Assembly (NCBI GenBank): GCA_914767715.1
Contig: OU612069.1
Location: 27,215,387-27,279,386 of the forward strand
Source of the DNA: Membranipora membranacea
Taxonomy: Eukaryota > Bryozoa > Gymnolaemata > Cheilostomatida > Membraniporidae
Reading direction: 5' to 3'
Length of the DNA: 64,000 nucleotides
Of this stretch, positions 1-9,296 are shown one piece after another. The first letter of the stretch is position 1; each line of letters begins with the position of its first letter. Position numbers and translations under genes: made by a program. The notes under the pieces are model-generated. The model searched no databases and was not told the origin of the DNA. It saw nothing but the letters and a program-made list of their open reading frames with translations.

Positions 1-2
1 GT

Positions 3-935
3 TGCAAAATCGGAGTTCCACAGGGTACTATTATGGGACCGTTCTTGTGGAACATTTTTGTGCATGATCTGCTGCCCAAAATACCTTGTATCAAATACTC
101 AGATGACACTACAGTTTATAATGTGGTAGAAAGCTCGGAAGTGCGCATAGAAAACTCGACATCTCATAAAGCATTTCTCGTATTTCATGCTAATCCTCTA
201 CAGTCTGCGGCTGATTATGCGGCAAGCTGGTGTAAAGAAAATTCAATGCTGTTAAACGTCACTAAGTCACAATCACTGACTCCAACCCTCCAAAAGAACA
301 TCATCTGTGATACTATCAAGATAAATGACATGCCCATCTCAAAAAATTCATCAGTCAAACTTTTGGGGGTTTGCTTTGACGATCATATGAGATTCAGTGC
401 TCACATTGACTCTGTAATAAGTAAGTTAAGGCCAGCTGTGCATGCCATTATTCTGCTCAGGAAAGTTGGGTTCTCCACGTCTAGTCTGGTCACATTTTAT
501 AGATCTAGAGTTCTGTCAGTGATCTCATACGCAGCACCAAGTTGGTTCCCTTACTTATCGAAAGGGGACAAGGAGATTCTTGAAAGACTACAGAAGTTAT
601 GTCTCAGGGTTATTTTGCCATGGTTAGAACATTATGATGAGCGTCTTGCAGCATTAAACTTAACAGAATTAAGTGTTTATCTGGACATATGCTGCCTAAA
701 GTATTTCAATAATGTGAGAAAGAACACCAGCCATCCACATCACCATCATCTACATCACCTAGCAACAAATGACAGGCACCATCATAAAACCACAACCCTC
801 CCTAAATCCAATACTGCTCTTTGCAGAAAAAGCCTTTTTATAAATACTCATAAATACATCAATGCCTTCTTATTGCTTCTTTTGTTTTTTGTTTTCACAT
901 GGTCTTATTTGCCTCATGCATTGATCGGTGGTTAA
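3..935 (+). mobile_element. 5'-truncated non-LTR (LINE) reverse transcriptase, C-terminal part
   Basis: Open frame running in from the window edge to a stop at 933-935. It carries the RT motif GVPQGT followed by GPFLWNIFVHDLLP, then YSDDT in place of the usual YADD box, and after the palm the LINE thumb region (LLGVCFDDHMRFSAHID, then SYAAPSWFPYLSKGDKE and a YDERLAALNL stretch). This is the second half of an RT; endonuclease and fingers lie outside or are lost. An AATAAA-like motif follows the stop. It resembles the fragments at 4.6 and 38.2 kb, but the C-terminal tail (His-rich, then hydrophobic) is unlike them and probably degenerate. Family call firm; clade (CR1/Jockey-like) inferred. Confidence 0.85.
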
Positions 936-1290
936 TAAAAGTTCATAATATGTACCATCAGAGATGGCATCTCACCGACCAAACAATCAAATACAAAGCC
1001 TTAACATATTGTGGATTCGTTATTGAACTTTGGCTCTCCATCAAGAACTGTTGATAGTCTTGGCTGCACGGATTTCAAATTCTCTTTGTTTCATAATTGC
1101 AACAGTTAGTCTCTTAAATACAACAATTTGTGGTTGGCATTGTAACTGCTGCATTCAGCCTTGCCCCAGTCAAATTGAAGTCAAAATGAAGAGTCGATGA
1201 GAACTTGTTTGAAACCTTGGTTGCCCTTTAAGACTTTAAAGCATATGAAGACGACACTTCACCCCATGGCCGTTTTGGCATGTTTAGTCT
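936..1290. other. No recognisable gene
   Basis: AT-rich sequence between the LINE fragment and the importin-alpha-like remnant. No conserved protein, RNA gene or clear repeat was recognised. Confidence 0.4.
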
Positions 1291-1293
1291 TAC

Positions 1294-3024
1294 CTCAGAC
1301 CAGATAAGCTGAGTAACCAGAGGTAAAACTTCCTCATCAATCACAAGCTGTACAGAGGCTGGTGTCCTTAGTACATTACTCAAACTGAACAGTGCCTGTT
1401 ATAGTAATATAATAAGAAGGTCATCAAAAGGTTTTACAAGGAGAAGTAATCTTTTATGAGTACACATTTTAACATTATTATTTCTTCGTAATTTTGGCAG
1501 TATCATAGTTTTACCCAGGCTGGCCACAGCGAATTATTGATCTATCCTTACTCACAATGTAAGAAAACTGCATCCACAAGAAAAGTTCACTCTCATCACT
1601 GTATACTGAATAACTTCACACTTCACAACATCTTACCTAATTGAGTACAATACCATCATTAGAAGTGAGGGTACCCTTCATATATCTGATCTGTTCACAG
1701 TCTAGTAGCTGGTTACAGAACTTTAAATTTGAGCTAGATTTCACTGATTATATTCTGATAGCGATTCACTGTAATATGATCACATCTTACACATTATACT
1801 GCATAAGTCTAATGCTGAACATGGGTCGGTCTTTACCCTAGCTTTATATTAATCATAAGTATAACATTATCTTTCCCAGGGTTGGCACAGATTGTCATTC
1901 CTGATCCAGACCACAATGGAGATGGATGTAGTGGATGGAGTAAGCTGAGCCAATTCTGAGGATGACCTCGTATTTCCTCAATACACTTAAAACTCTAGTA
2001 ATAAGACTACCCAAATGACAATGCATGTTATGGTCAGGCAGTTACTTATGATTAAGTTAGGACAAATTTTCAACCTCATCGATGACAGCTTGTTAGTGAT
2101 ACCAAGTGATGGCATGCCAGTAGAATGGAAGCATCTGGAATGCAGCAAAATAGGATCAATCTTGATAGAGCAAAGCAAATGGTCACTGGTATTCTATTTT
2201 CAGTCTCAAGCTTCAGAGTAAGAAGGCATTTTGAAACAAATTGGGTCGTACATCGCAGGAAAGCTAAAGTCTCATAGAATTGTAACTCTCCCTTATAACG
2301 TTTTGCTTATCTTAACTAACTTCAATTCCAAGGCTTTGCTATGGTAATGCTGCAAGAGAATCAAGTTCAATGATCAAAGGGAATTGAGGAAAAAAATTAC
2401 ATCCCCTATCTGAATTTCCCATGGATACACCTTTTCATCACACATAGCTGTAGGTGGTGGTGCCTCCACAGTTCTAACAGCAGAAGTAAACCAAGACATG
2501 AGCTTAGACCAGCCTGAGTCCTCATCACCCTACAATGATACCCAGTTACAAGGAGACACAGGTACACCTATACATGGATACACAGATACATATATATATT
2601 TCCGCTCTTTGGACTATTACAATGAATTACGATCGCAGGGAAAGTTCAACTAATGGATCATGATAGCAAGTTATTTAGGCCTGCATTTATAAGGGTCTAC
2701 TGTATGTCTCTGAATTCAATTAAACTAGTAAGAACAACACCAACAAGGTATCAGCATTGGTCTGAGGACTGAAACTGTAGTGATTGGCTCTCCATTTTTG
2801 ACCTTGTGTAATAGAATGCCATAGGACACTTTAAATCCAATATTGAGGAGGGGGGCACAAAGCCAAACAAGCACAGATATATTCACCTTATCCTGGACGA
2901 CACCAGGGACCTTCAGAAGGCTGATAATATACTTCAGGTCCGTATTATTCATCAGAACCTGTAGATTTATCCCCCCTGCTGATTCAGTCAGGTAGACATA
3001 ACTCCATAATCCAACAGCTACTAT
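1294..3024 (-). pseudogene. Importin-alpha-like (karyopherin alpha) armadillo gene remnant, copy 1
   Basis: Three blocks on the minus strand match exons of the plus-strand gene at 44-49.5 kb in the same order. Block 3024 to about 2880 encodes WSYVYLTESAGGI and ISLLKVPGVVQDKV. Block about 2535-2420 matches the Trp-rich acidic exon at 47.58-47.70 kb. Block 1395-1294 encodes a LFSLSNVLRTPASVQLVI segment ending at a GT donor. The pattern (hydrophobic helix, W-x-LSYLT, then V-x-x-LL) fits ARM repeats of importin alpha, the adaptor that binds nuclear localisation signals. The Trp-rich block reads with stops or shifts, and neither the N-terminal repeats nor the last C-terminal exons were found in this copy. 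Called a pseudogene from the missing exons; low expression of a divergent paralogue cannot be excluded. Confidence 0.6.
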
Positions 3025-3795
3025 CTGTACAGATCACAATGAGAACATAATCTGTGTTAACCAATTACATTACATTTTCCAGAGACAGACCAACCATCCA
3101 TTAATCATTCAGGTGGCTATATGAAATTGACGAGTTAAATCAGCCTACACTCAATTTCGATTGCTCTGTAATGGACACCCTGCCAAACCTGGCTTTTAAT
3201 AATACTTTGTTTTATAACACAATCGTTTTATTGGCTGTACATTTACGGGTCTTTTTCAACCCCATGTGTTGTGACAAATTCAATAACTGACCATTTAATA
3301 GTTTCCCTGCAAGTGAAAAATTTGCAAATATTGTGTTGAGAGCACATAATAGCTTGAGAAGTAAAGAAGTCCCATGCATCATTCATGATCTATTATTAAC
3401 AAGGGGCAGTACATTTGGATTAATAAATTCTTTGTACTTGACAAAGAGGGTTTTATGAATGGCGTCTCTATCAGTTGAATGAATAAAGTTGATCTTTATT
3501 TTGTCCAGTTTTCAAGTGACAGTCTTCACTTCTGTGATAAATATGCCTGCTCCTAATTTGGTTGCAAACCAAATACCAGACAGAACTACCTAATAAATTA
3601 ACCCCCTTCTTTGTGGATAGATAGGCCTTTCTTAGATCCCTCATTAAAGAGTTGGCAATCCTAAGCATATGCTGAACTGATCCGAATATCTGAATCATGA
3701 ACAGAATTTGGTGATGCATAAACAACTTCCCACTCAGAATTCGATGCTATCGAATAATTGTGTAGGTTTTGTCTAATTCATGTGCCTCGTTTCAG
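3025..3795. other. Intergenic or intronic sequence, nothing recognised
   Basis: AT-rich, without a convincing coding exon. If the macro-PARP gene has earlier exons (its first recognised exon begins with a splice acceptor), they may lie here or further upstream, but none is recognisable. Confidence 0.35.
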
Positions 3796-5020
3796 TCCTA
3801 TTCGAAACTGCCTTCAACACAACTGGCTCTTTCAGACTGGTTGTTGGCGATATTCTGAACACAAAGAGCGATGTCGTTGCCAACTCAATTGGACCAAAGG
3901 CAACCTGTGATGCCAAGTTTAATCCACAAGGTGTACTCGAACAAAAGTTTGCTGATGCAGCAGGGCAGCAATTGATCGACGAGTTAGAAGATCCTAAACA
4001 CGGCACATGGGGATTCGGAGAGATAATTTACACAGATTCATACCTCTTGAATAAAGGCGAGGGATGGCCAAAAGCTATATGCCACTTCTGTGTGCCAAGC
4101 AGGTATTCAGGTGACTCAACATACTTGGTAAGTCTTATAAGCAGACTTTGTCCCTCTAATCTTATATCAGAGAATCGGAATCAACTAGATATTGGATAGT
4201 TTATAATCATATGACAGCTGCACACTGTTTGACTAGGCTGGAGACCGATGTTACGGACCATCATGTATCACTTCATTGGCTGTTATTATAATCTTTATGG
4301 CAAAGCGTAAGCTTGTATGTAACAGGCAGAGGGGAATGCTTCATAAATTAATGCACCAGGAACAAAATGTGGAATAAATTCAGTGTTTGGCTGGTAGCCA
4401 TGAGTCGTTTAGTATTTAACACTGTCAGAGTTTTTTCACTAATACAGTTCGAATAAAAAAACCAGGGTTGGTCATCACCTCATCCTACTGCAACTACTCC
4501 ATTCTTGTCAAATCCTTTTCTCAACTATCAATAACTTGCATCATTCAGGCCATCGAAGTTCTGAAGATTTTAAGTTTGATTGCCTAATTTCTTATTACCA
4601 TCCTGAAATAGGTTAATAGCATCGAAAGTACAGCACATAAATAAAACAAAATAAAAGGATTCATCTATCGTTTGTATTTATTTTATTTAAAGAGTTTAGG
4701 GGGTGATGCTCGATGTTTGCTATTTTAGTGAAGTGTTCAATGCAATAGGTGTGCAGGAAAGTTATGATTGTTGGAAGTGCTAGATTTTCAAGCCTCTGTT
4801 CATAGTGGTCAGAGAATGGCAGCATAATCCAAGTGGCTGAGTGCTGGATCCCCTCTAGCCTTAATTTTTCAGTGTCTGATAATATATGGTACCATTCAGG
4901 GCAGGCGTAGGTGATTACGTACTTAAACTGATTGTTCACACGGTCGGAACTTTGCTAATTACCCAACAAAATTCTATCTGCTGGGTCAATTCCGGTGAGC
5001 ATCCCTTCAATAATAACTAT

Positions 5021-5183
5021 CACATTTACAGCTATTCGTTGTTTTTAATGTTGCGGATGCCCAGTGAGTAAACTATTGATTTTTTTTGACAATGAGAATG
5101 AGAAAATCAATAGTACTCACTGGGCACGCGCAACAATACAGACAGAGGAAAACAATGAATAGCTGTAAATGTGATAGGTATTA
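5021..5183. repeat. 160-bp foldback (imperfect palindrome)
   Basis: The left arm, with ACTATCACATTTACAGCTATTC and GCCCAGTGAGTA, recurs in reverse complement on the right (GAATAGCTGTAAATGTGATA and TACTCACTGGGC). The arms are separated by an AT-rich loop around 5085-5105. Probably an internal hairpin of the TTAA element or a small separate MITE. Confidence 0.8.
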
Positions 5184-5662
5184 TTAGAAATGAGTGGAAT
5201 TGCCTCCAAAGAGGAAGCAACTCCACTCCAACTCAACAGCAAAATGACCATATTCCCACTTGTTTTGACTTGCTCTCTCTCTCTGATACTGGGAACACAA
5301 TCCTCAATCATATTCTTAGCTTGTTTGTTGGAGAGTAAGGTTGTATTCATTATGTGCTCTCTATTGTTAACAATAGCAATTACAGACTATTAGTGAACTA
5401 CTGTTTATTATTATACACATCAACAGATTTTAGACATCACACTGACAATCTTATTGGATATTCAAGGATATTTCATCATTACTCTTAATCTCTGGAGTTA
5501 ACCAAATTTACTTCATTAGCTGGATTAATAAGGACCACTGATAACTTGAGAAAACATCTATTCTCGAGATTATTTGACTGACAACTTTCATTGTTATAGT
5601 CGGCCAGGGCGTAGGCCCAAGCCCCTGCGCTATAATCAACTGAGTCCATACACGTTCAAGGT

Positions 5663-6442
5663 ATGGGGTTGTCTAAAGAAATGAAGCAGGCGATGGACAA
5701 ATGGTTGGAGACAGTAAAGGCGGAGTTTGCTGCAAAGTTAGATTCGATGTGCCTTGATCTGGAGCAGAAACTTTTGAAAAAGGTTGGAGAGTTGGAGACT
5801 AAGGTTCAGAATCTTGAAGGCAGGAGTGGAGTGTTGGAGACCAAAGTTCAGCAGCTGGAAGGAGATAATGGCGAGTTGAGACGGCGACTTGATATGATGG
5901 AGAGATATGACAGAGGAGATAGTCTAGAGATACACAACGTACCTGTATCATCAAATGAGAATGTGGAGGATATTGTATTAAGCATAGCTACAGCAATGGA
6001 TATGGAAATGTCACTATCAGATATCAGCACTGTGTATCGTATGCCGGTTCGGAGAGAGAAGCAGGGAAAGGTAACACCCAGGATTTACGTCAAATTTACC
6101 AGACGTTGTATGAAAAAACTAATGTATGCAAGTCGCACAAAGAAGAAAGTGACCCATGACCAACTTGGACTCGGCAGCAGCGGTAAGATCTACATACATG
6201 AACACCTCACTAAATCTCAGTCTGAGCTGTATTTCAAGACTAAAGATAAAGTGAAAGAGCTTGGCTACAAGTTTGTATGGACCCAGGATATGAACATATA
6301 TGTGCGGTATAATGAAAGAGCCAACCGCATCCTTATCAATTGTGTAAATGATCTTGACAAGCTTCAGGAAAACTCTACGTCTGAAACCAATCAGTCAGCA
6401 CCTATACTAAGACCTCGCAAACAACAGAACACATCCGGCTAG
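5663..6442 (+). CDS. LINE ORF1 protein: coiled coil plus RRM-like/C-terminal RNA-binding domain
   Basis: 259 residues. Residues about 15-90 form heptad-rich helix with LEQKLLKKVGELETKVQNLE and a second LETKVQQLEGDN, a trimerisation-type coiled coil. Residues about 95-215 (DSLEIHNVPVSSNENVEDIV, then RIYVKFTRRCMKKLMYA, KIYIHEHLTKSQSELY, YKFVWTQDMNIYVR) match the RNA-binding region of L1/CR1-type ORF1 proteins, which coat LINE RNA in the RNP. The tail is basic and polar. Start chosen at the first ATG of the open frame after the leader; the stop at 6440-6442 precedes ORF2 by 46 bp. Confidence 0.85.
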   Translation: MGLSKEMKQAMDKWLETVKAEFAAKLDSMCLDLEQKLLKKVGELETKVQNLEGRSGVLETKVQQLEGDNGELRRRLDMMERYDRGDSLEIHNVPVSSNENVEDIVLSIATAMDMEMSLSDISTVYRMPVRREKQGKVTPRIYVKFTRRCMKKLMYASRTKKKVTHDQLGLGSSGKIYIHEHLTKSQSELYFKTKDKVKELGYKFVWTQDMNIYVRYNERANRILINCVNDLDKLQENSTSETNQSAPILRPRKQQNTSG

Positions 6443-6488
6443 GTCAAAACTTCTATGAGCTTGTTACCAGATAGTCGCATCATTCTGA

Positions 6489-9296
6489 ATGTTAAGTATT
6501 GTCCATCTAAATATAAGATCTTTGCCTAAACATTTTGATGAGTTCAGACTAACTCCTGATTTGGTCAATAATGACATAATCTGTTTTTCGGAAACTTGGT
6601 TTAATGGCTCTCATTATGACAACAATTTTCAAATACCTGGTTATGTATTGATTCGTAAGGATAGGGGTTTGACTACACGTGGTGGCGGGCTGGCTGTTTA
6701 TGTTAAACAAAACATAAAATTCGAAAAAGTTGATTTGACTTCACATGGTGGGACCGAAGTTCTATGCATCGAAATTGTTATTGCTGAGTCTAGATTTTGT
6801 TTGGTCCTTGTTTACAATCCACCTTGTGTTGCAAGCACCGATGTTTCCTGTAATTTTGGAAAGCTATTGTATGCTCACAATTTACGAAAGCCAACTGTAA
6901 TTATAGGTGATTTTAACATTGACTGGTCCGGTAATTCACAAGCGAAAGAAAATCTTGAAACCCTTATGAGACTTCATCAATATGAACAGCTCGTTAGAGA
7001 GTATACTAGATGTTTTAAAGATTCTAATACTACGATCGACTTACTTTTCTCAAATGTTCAAAATTTAGTACCTGAACACAAGGTTATAAAAAGTGATATA
7101 AGTGATCATTTTGCAATTCAAATGAAAGTTAATCTAAAAAGGCCTAAGGCCGGCTTTTCTTATGTCACTAAGCGAGATTTCAGAAATTTTGATGATCTTG
7201 AGTTTTTTAATAGTGCGAAATCTCTCGATTTTCATATTGTAGAGAATGTTCACTGTGTTCACGAAGCAGCAGATATTTTAGAATCAAAAATAGAATTATT
7301 GGTGGAGCAGTTTGCACCATTTAAAACCCAACGCTTAAAGCAAAAAAACAATCTTTGTTGGAAGTGTCCAGTGGCATCTAAACTAACAAGCCTTAAAAAA
7401 GATGCATTTCAAAAGTTTGTTGAGACGGGATTTGATAAAAATTCTACTGCCTGGGAGCATTATCGTTTAATCCGTAACAAGGCAACAAATGCAGTAAGAG
7501 ATGCCAAAAAGCGAGCAATGAGAGCAGTTCTTAATGATAAAACATTAGACCAATGGCAAAAAATCAAAATTTTCCAAGGTAAAAATTACCAAGGCAATAA
7601 TGTCATTCAAGAAATTGAATCTGAAAATTGCAACACTTCTGAAAGCCCAGTGATCGCTGAATGTCTAAATAGGTATTTTTCTAGCATTGGTGCCAATCTC
7701 AATGAAGAGGCTAAGCTATTGTCCAATAAAAGTTACTCAGGCTTTGATAATGATAAAGCTTTCAGTTTTCCAAAATTTGCTTTTCAAGAAATTACATCGA
7801 GTGAGGTGTCTAAATATCTGCACACATTGAAATCACGTAAAACTGGGGGATTAAATCAGATCCCTGCCTTTATTTATAAAATCCTAGAGCCTTTGATTCT
7901 GAATCCATTGACACATATTGTTAATCTGAGCCTTAAATGTCAAGAGTTTCCAGATGTGTGGAAAAAAGCCTTAGTAATTCCAATTTTCAAAAGTGGCAAG
8001 AAAAGTTTGCCAAATAATTATAGACCAATTTCGCTATTGCCAATATTAAGTAAAGTCCTAGAAAAGATAATAAATTACCAAATTCGTGATTACCTGGAGA
8101 TTAATGATCTAATAGCCTCTCGCCAATTTGGTTTCAGAAATGGAACATCCACTGATCAAATTTTAACTCAACTAGTCAACAAATTTCGTTCCCTGCTGTC
8201 AAAGCACGAGTCAAAATTTGTCACAGTTTCTGCACTTGATATCCGTAAAGCTTTTGATTGCGTAAACCATAAGATCCTTGCCAGTAAACTGTTAACGAAA
8301 TTCAATTTCCACACTAATGCATCAAATTTAATTAAAAATTATCTTTCAAGTCGAGAGCAGGCCATGAAAGTTAATGGTTGTGTATCTGAATGCAGTCGAG
8401 TTATAACTGGTGTGCCGCAGGGGTCTGTACTTGGACCACTCCTGTTTATCATGTTTATTAACGATCTGATGGAGCTCAAAAATTGTTATCTATATGCTGA
8501 TGACTGCCTACTAGTCACCAGTGGGGAAAACCCAGACATTTCCACAAAACTTATGGAAAAAAGCATTCATCAAGCATCCAGTTGGTACAGTGAAAATTGC
8601 CTTGTTCTAAACAGCGGCAAAACGGATGTCATGACCATTTCTAATAAACGTAACATCAAACCTCCGGAACTTAAATTTAATAATCTCATTTTCAAACAAT
8701 CTGACAAAATTAAGTACTTAGGTGTGATTCTTGATAACAAATTAAATTTTAAATCTCATACCAGTAAAATTAAACAAAAACTTTATCCAATAGTCACCAA
8801 CTTTCAACGTAATAGAAAATTCCTGACACCTAAATTAGCTAAGCTTTGGTACATTGGACTTATACGTTCTAATCTGGAATACAGCTCTCCTGTTTTATTT
8901 ACCACAAACGACTATGTCAAAAAAGAATTTTTAAAAATTGAGAATAGATGTTTGAAAATTATAGACTATAACAGTTCTAAAGATAATACTCGAAAGACCT
9001 ACAACATCCCTGTTTTAACTTTGCGTTTCGAATATTTGTATCTGCTGACGTTTTATAAAATTGTTAATAGTTTAGTCCCAATAATTGATACCAATCTGCT
9101 CCCCGAGAAATTAACTAGTGAAACTCGGCTTGCTAAAAGTTCTGGGTTTAGACTATCCAAGGAAAATTTTAGATTTGCTTTAGCTAATTTCGGTGCTCAG
9201 AAGTTTAACGAATTACCCAATCATGTTAAGCTGAGTCAATCCCTAGCTACATTCAAAAATGCCACTCGGAGCCACGTCCTCAAACTTCTCAATTAA
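6489..9296 (+). CDS. LINE ORF2: AP-endonuclease plus reverse transcriptase
   Basis: 935 residues, uninterrupted. Residues 1-215: APE-type endonuclease with HLNIRSL, FSETWF, the GDFNIDW box and SDISDHFAIQ, which nicks target DNA. Residues about 480-760: reverse transcriptase with PNNYRPISLLPILSKVLEK, ASRQFGFRNGTSTDQ, ALDIRKAFDCVNH (motif A Asp), ITGVPQGSVLGPLLF and LYADDCLLV (catalytic YADD). The C-terminal thumb region contains IKYLGVILDNKLNF. No RNase H or zinc knuckle seen. The EN-RT order and QFGFRNG block suggest the Jockey/CR1/L2 group; exact clade uncertain. All catalytic residues appear present, so the element could be competent. Confidence 0.9.
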   Translation: MLSIVHLNIRSLPKHFDEFRLTPDLVNNDIICFSETWFNGSHYDNNFQIPGYVLIRKDRGLTTRGGGLAVYVKQNIKFEKVDLTSHGGTEVLCIEIVIAESRFCLVLVYNPPCVASTDVSCNFGKLLYAHNLRKPTVIIGDFNIDWSGNSQAKENLETLMRLHQYEQLVREYTRCFKDSNTTIDLLFSNVQNLVPEHKVIKSDISDHFAIQMKVNLKRPKAGFSYVTKRDFRNFDDLEFFNSAKSLDFHIVENVHCVHEAADILESKIELLVEQFAPFKTQRLKQKNNLCWKCPVASKLTSLKKDAFQKFVETGFDKNSTAWEHYRLIRNKATNAVRDAKKRAMRAVLNDKTLDQWQKIKIFQGKNYQGNNVIQEIESENCNTSESPVIAECLNRYFSSIGANLNEEAKLLSNKSYSGFDNDKAFSFPKFAFQEITSSEVSKYLHTLKSRKTGGLNQIPAFIYKILEPLILNPLTHIVNLSLKCQEFPDVWKKALVIPIFKSGKKSLPNNYRPISLLPILSKVLEKIINYQIRDYLEINDLIASRQFGFRNGTSTDQILTQLVNKFRSLLSKHESKFVTVSALDIRKAFDCVNHKILASKLLTKFNFHTNASNLIKNYLSSREQAMKVNGCVSECSRVITGVPQGSVLGPLLFIMFINDLMELKNCYLYADDCLLVTSGENPDISTKLMEKSIHQASSWYSENCLVLNSGKTDVMTISNKRNIKPPELKFNNLIFKQSDKIKYLGVILDNKLNFKSHTSKIKQKLYPIVTNFQRNRKFLTPKLAKLWYIGLIRSNLEYSSPVLFTTNDYVKKEFLKIENRCLKIIDYNSSKDNTRKTYNIPVLTLRFEYLYLLTFYKIVNSLVPIIDTNLLPEKLTSETRLAKSSGFRLSKENFRFALANFGAQKFNELPNHVKLSQSLATFKNATRSHVLKLLN

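Noticed and set aside
5117-5393. Overlapping open frames on both strands inside the TTAA element
   Set aside because: They lie in or next to the foldback, share no motif with any transposase and have no introns or promoter context.
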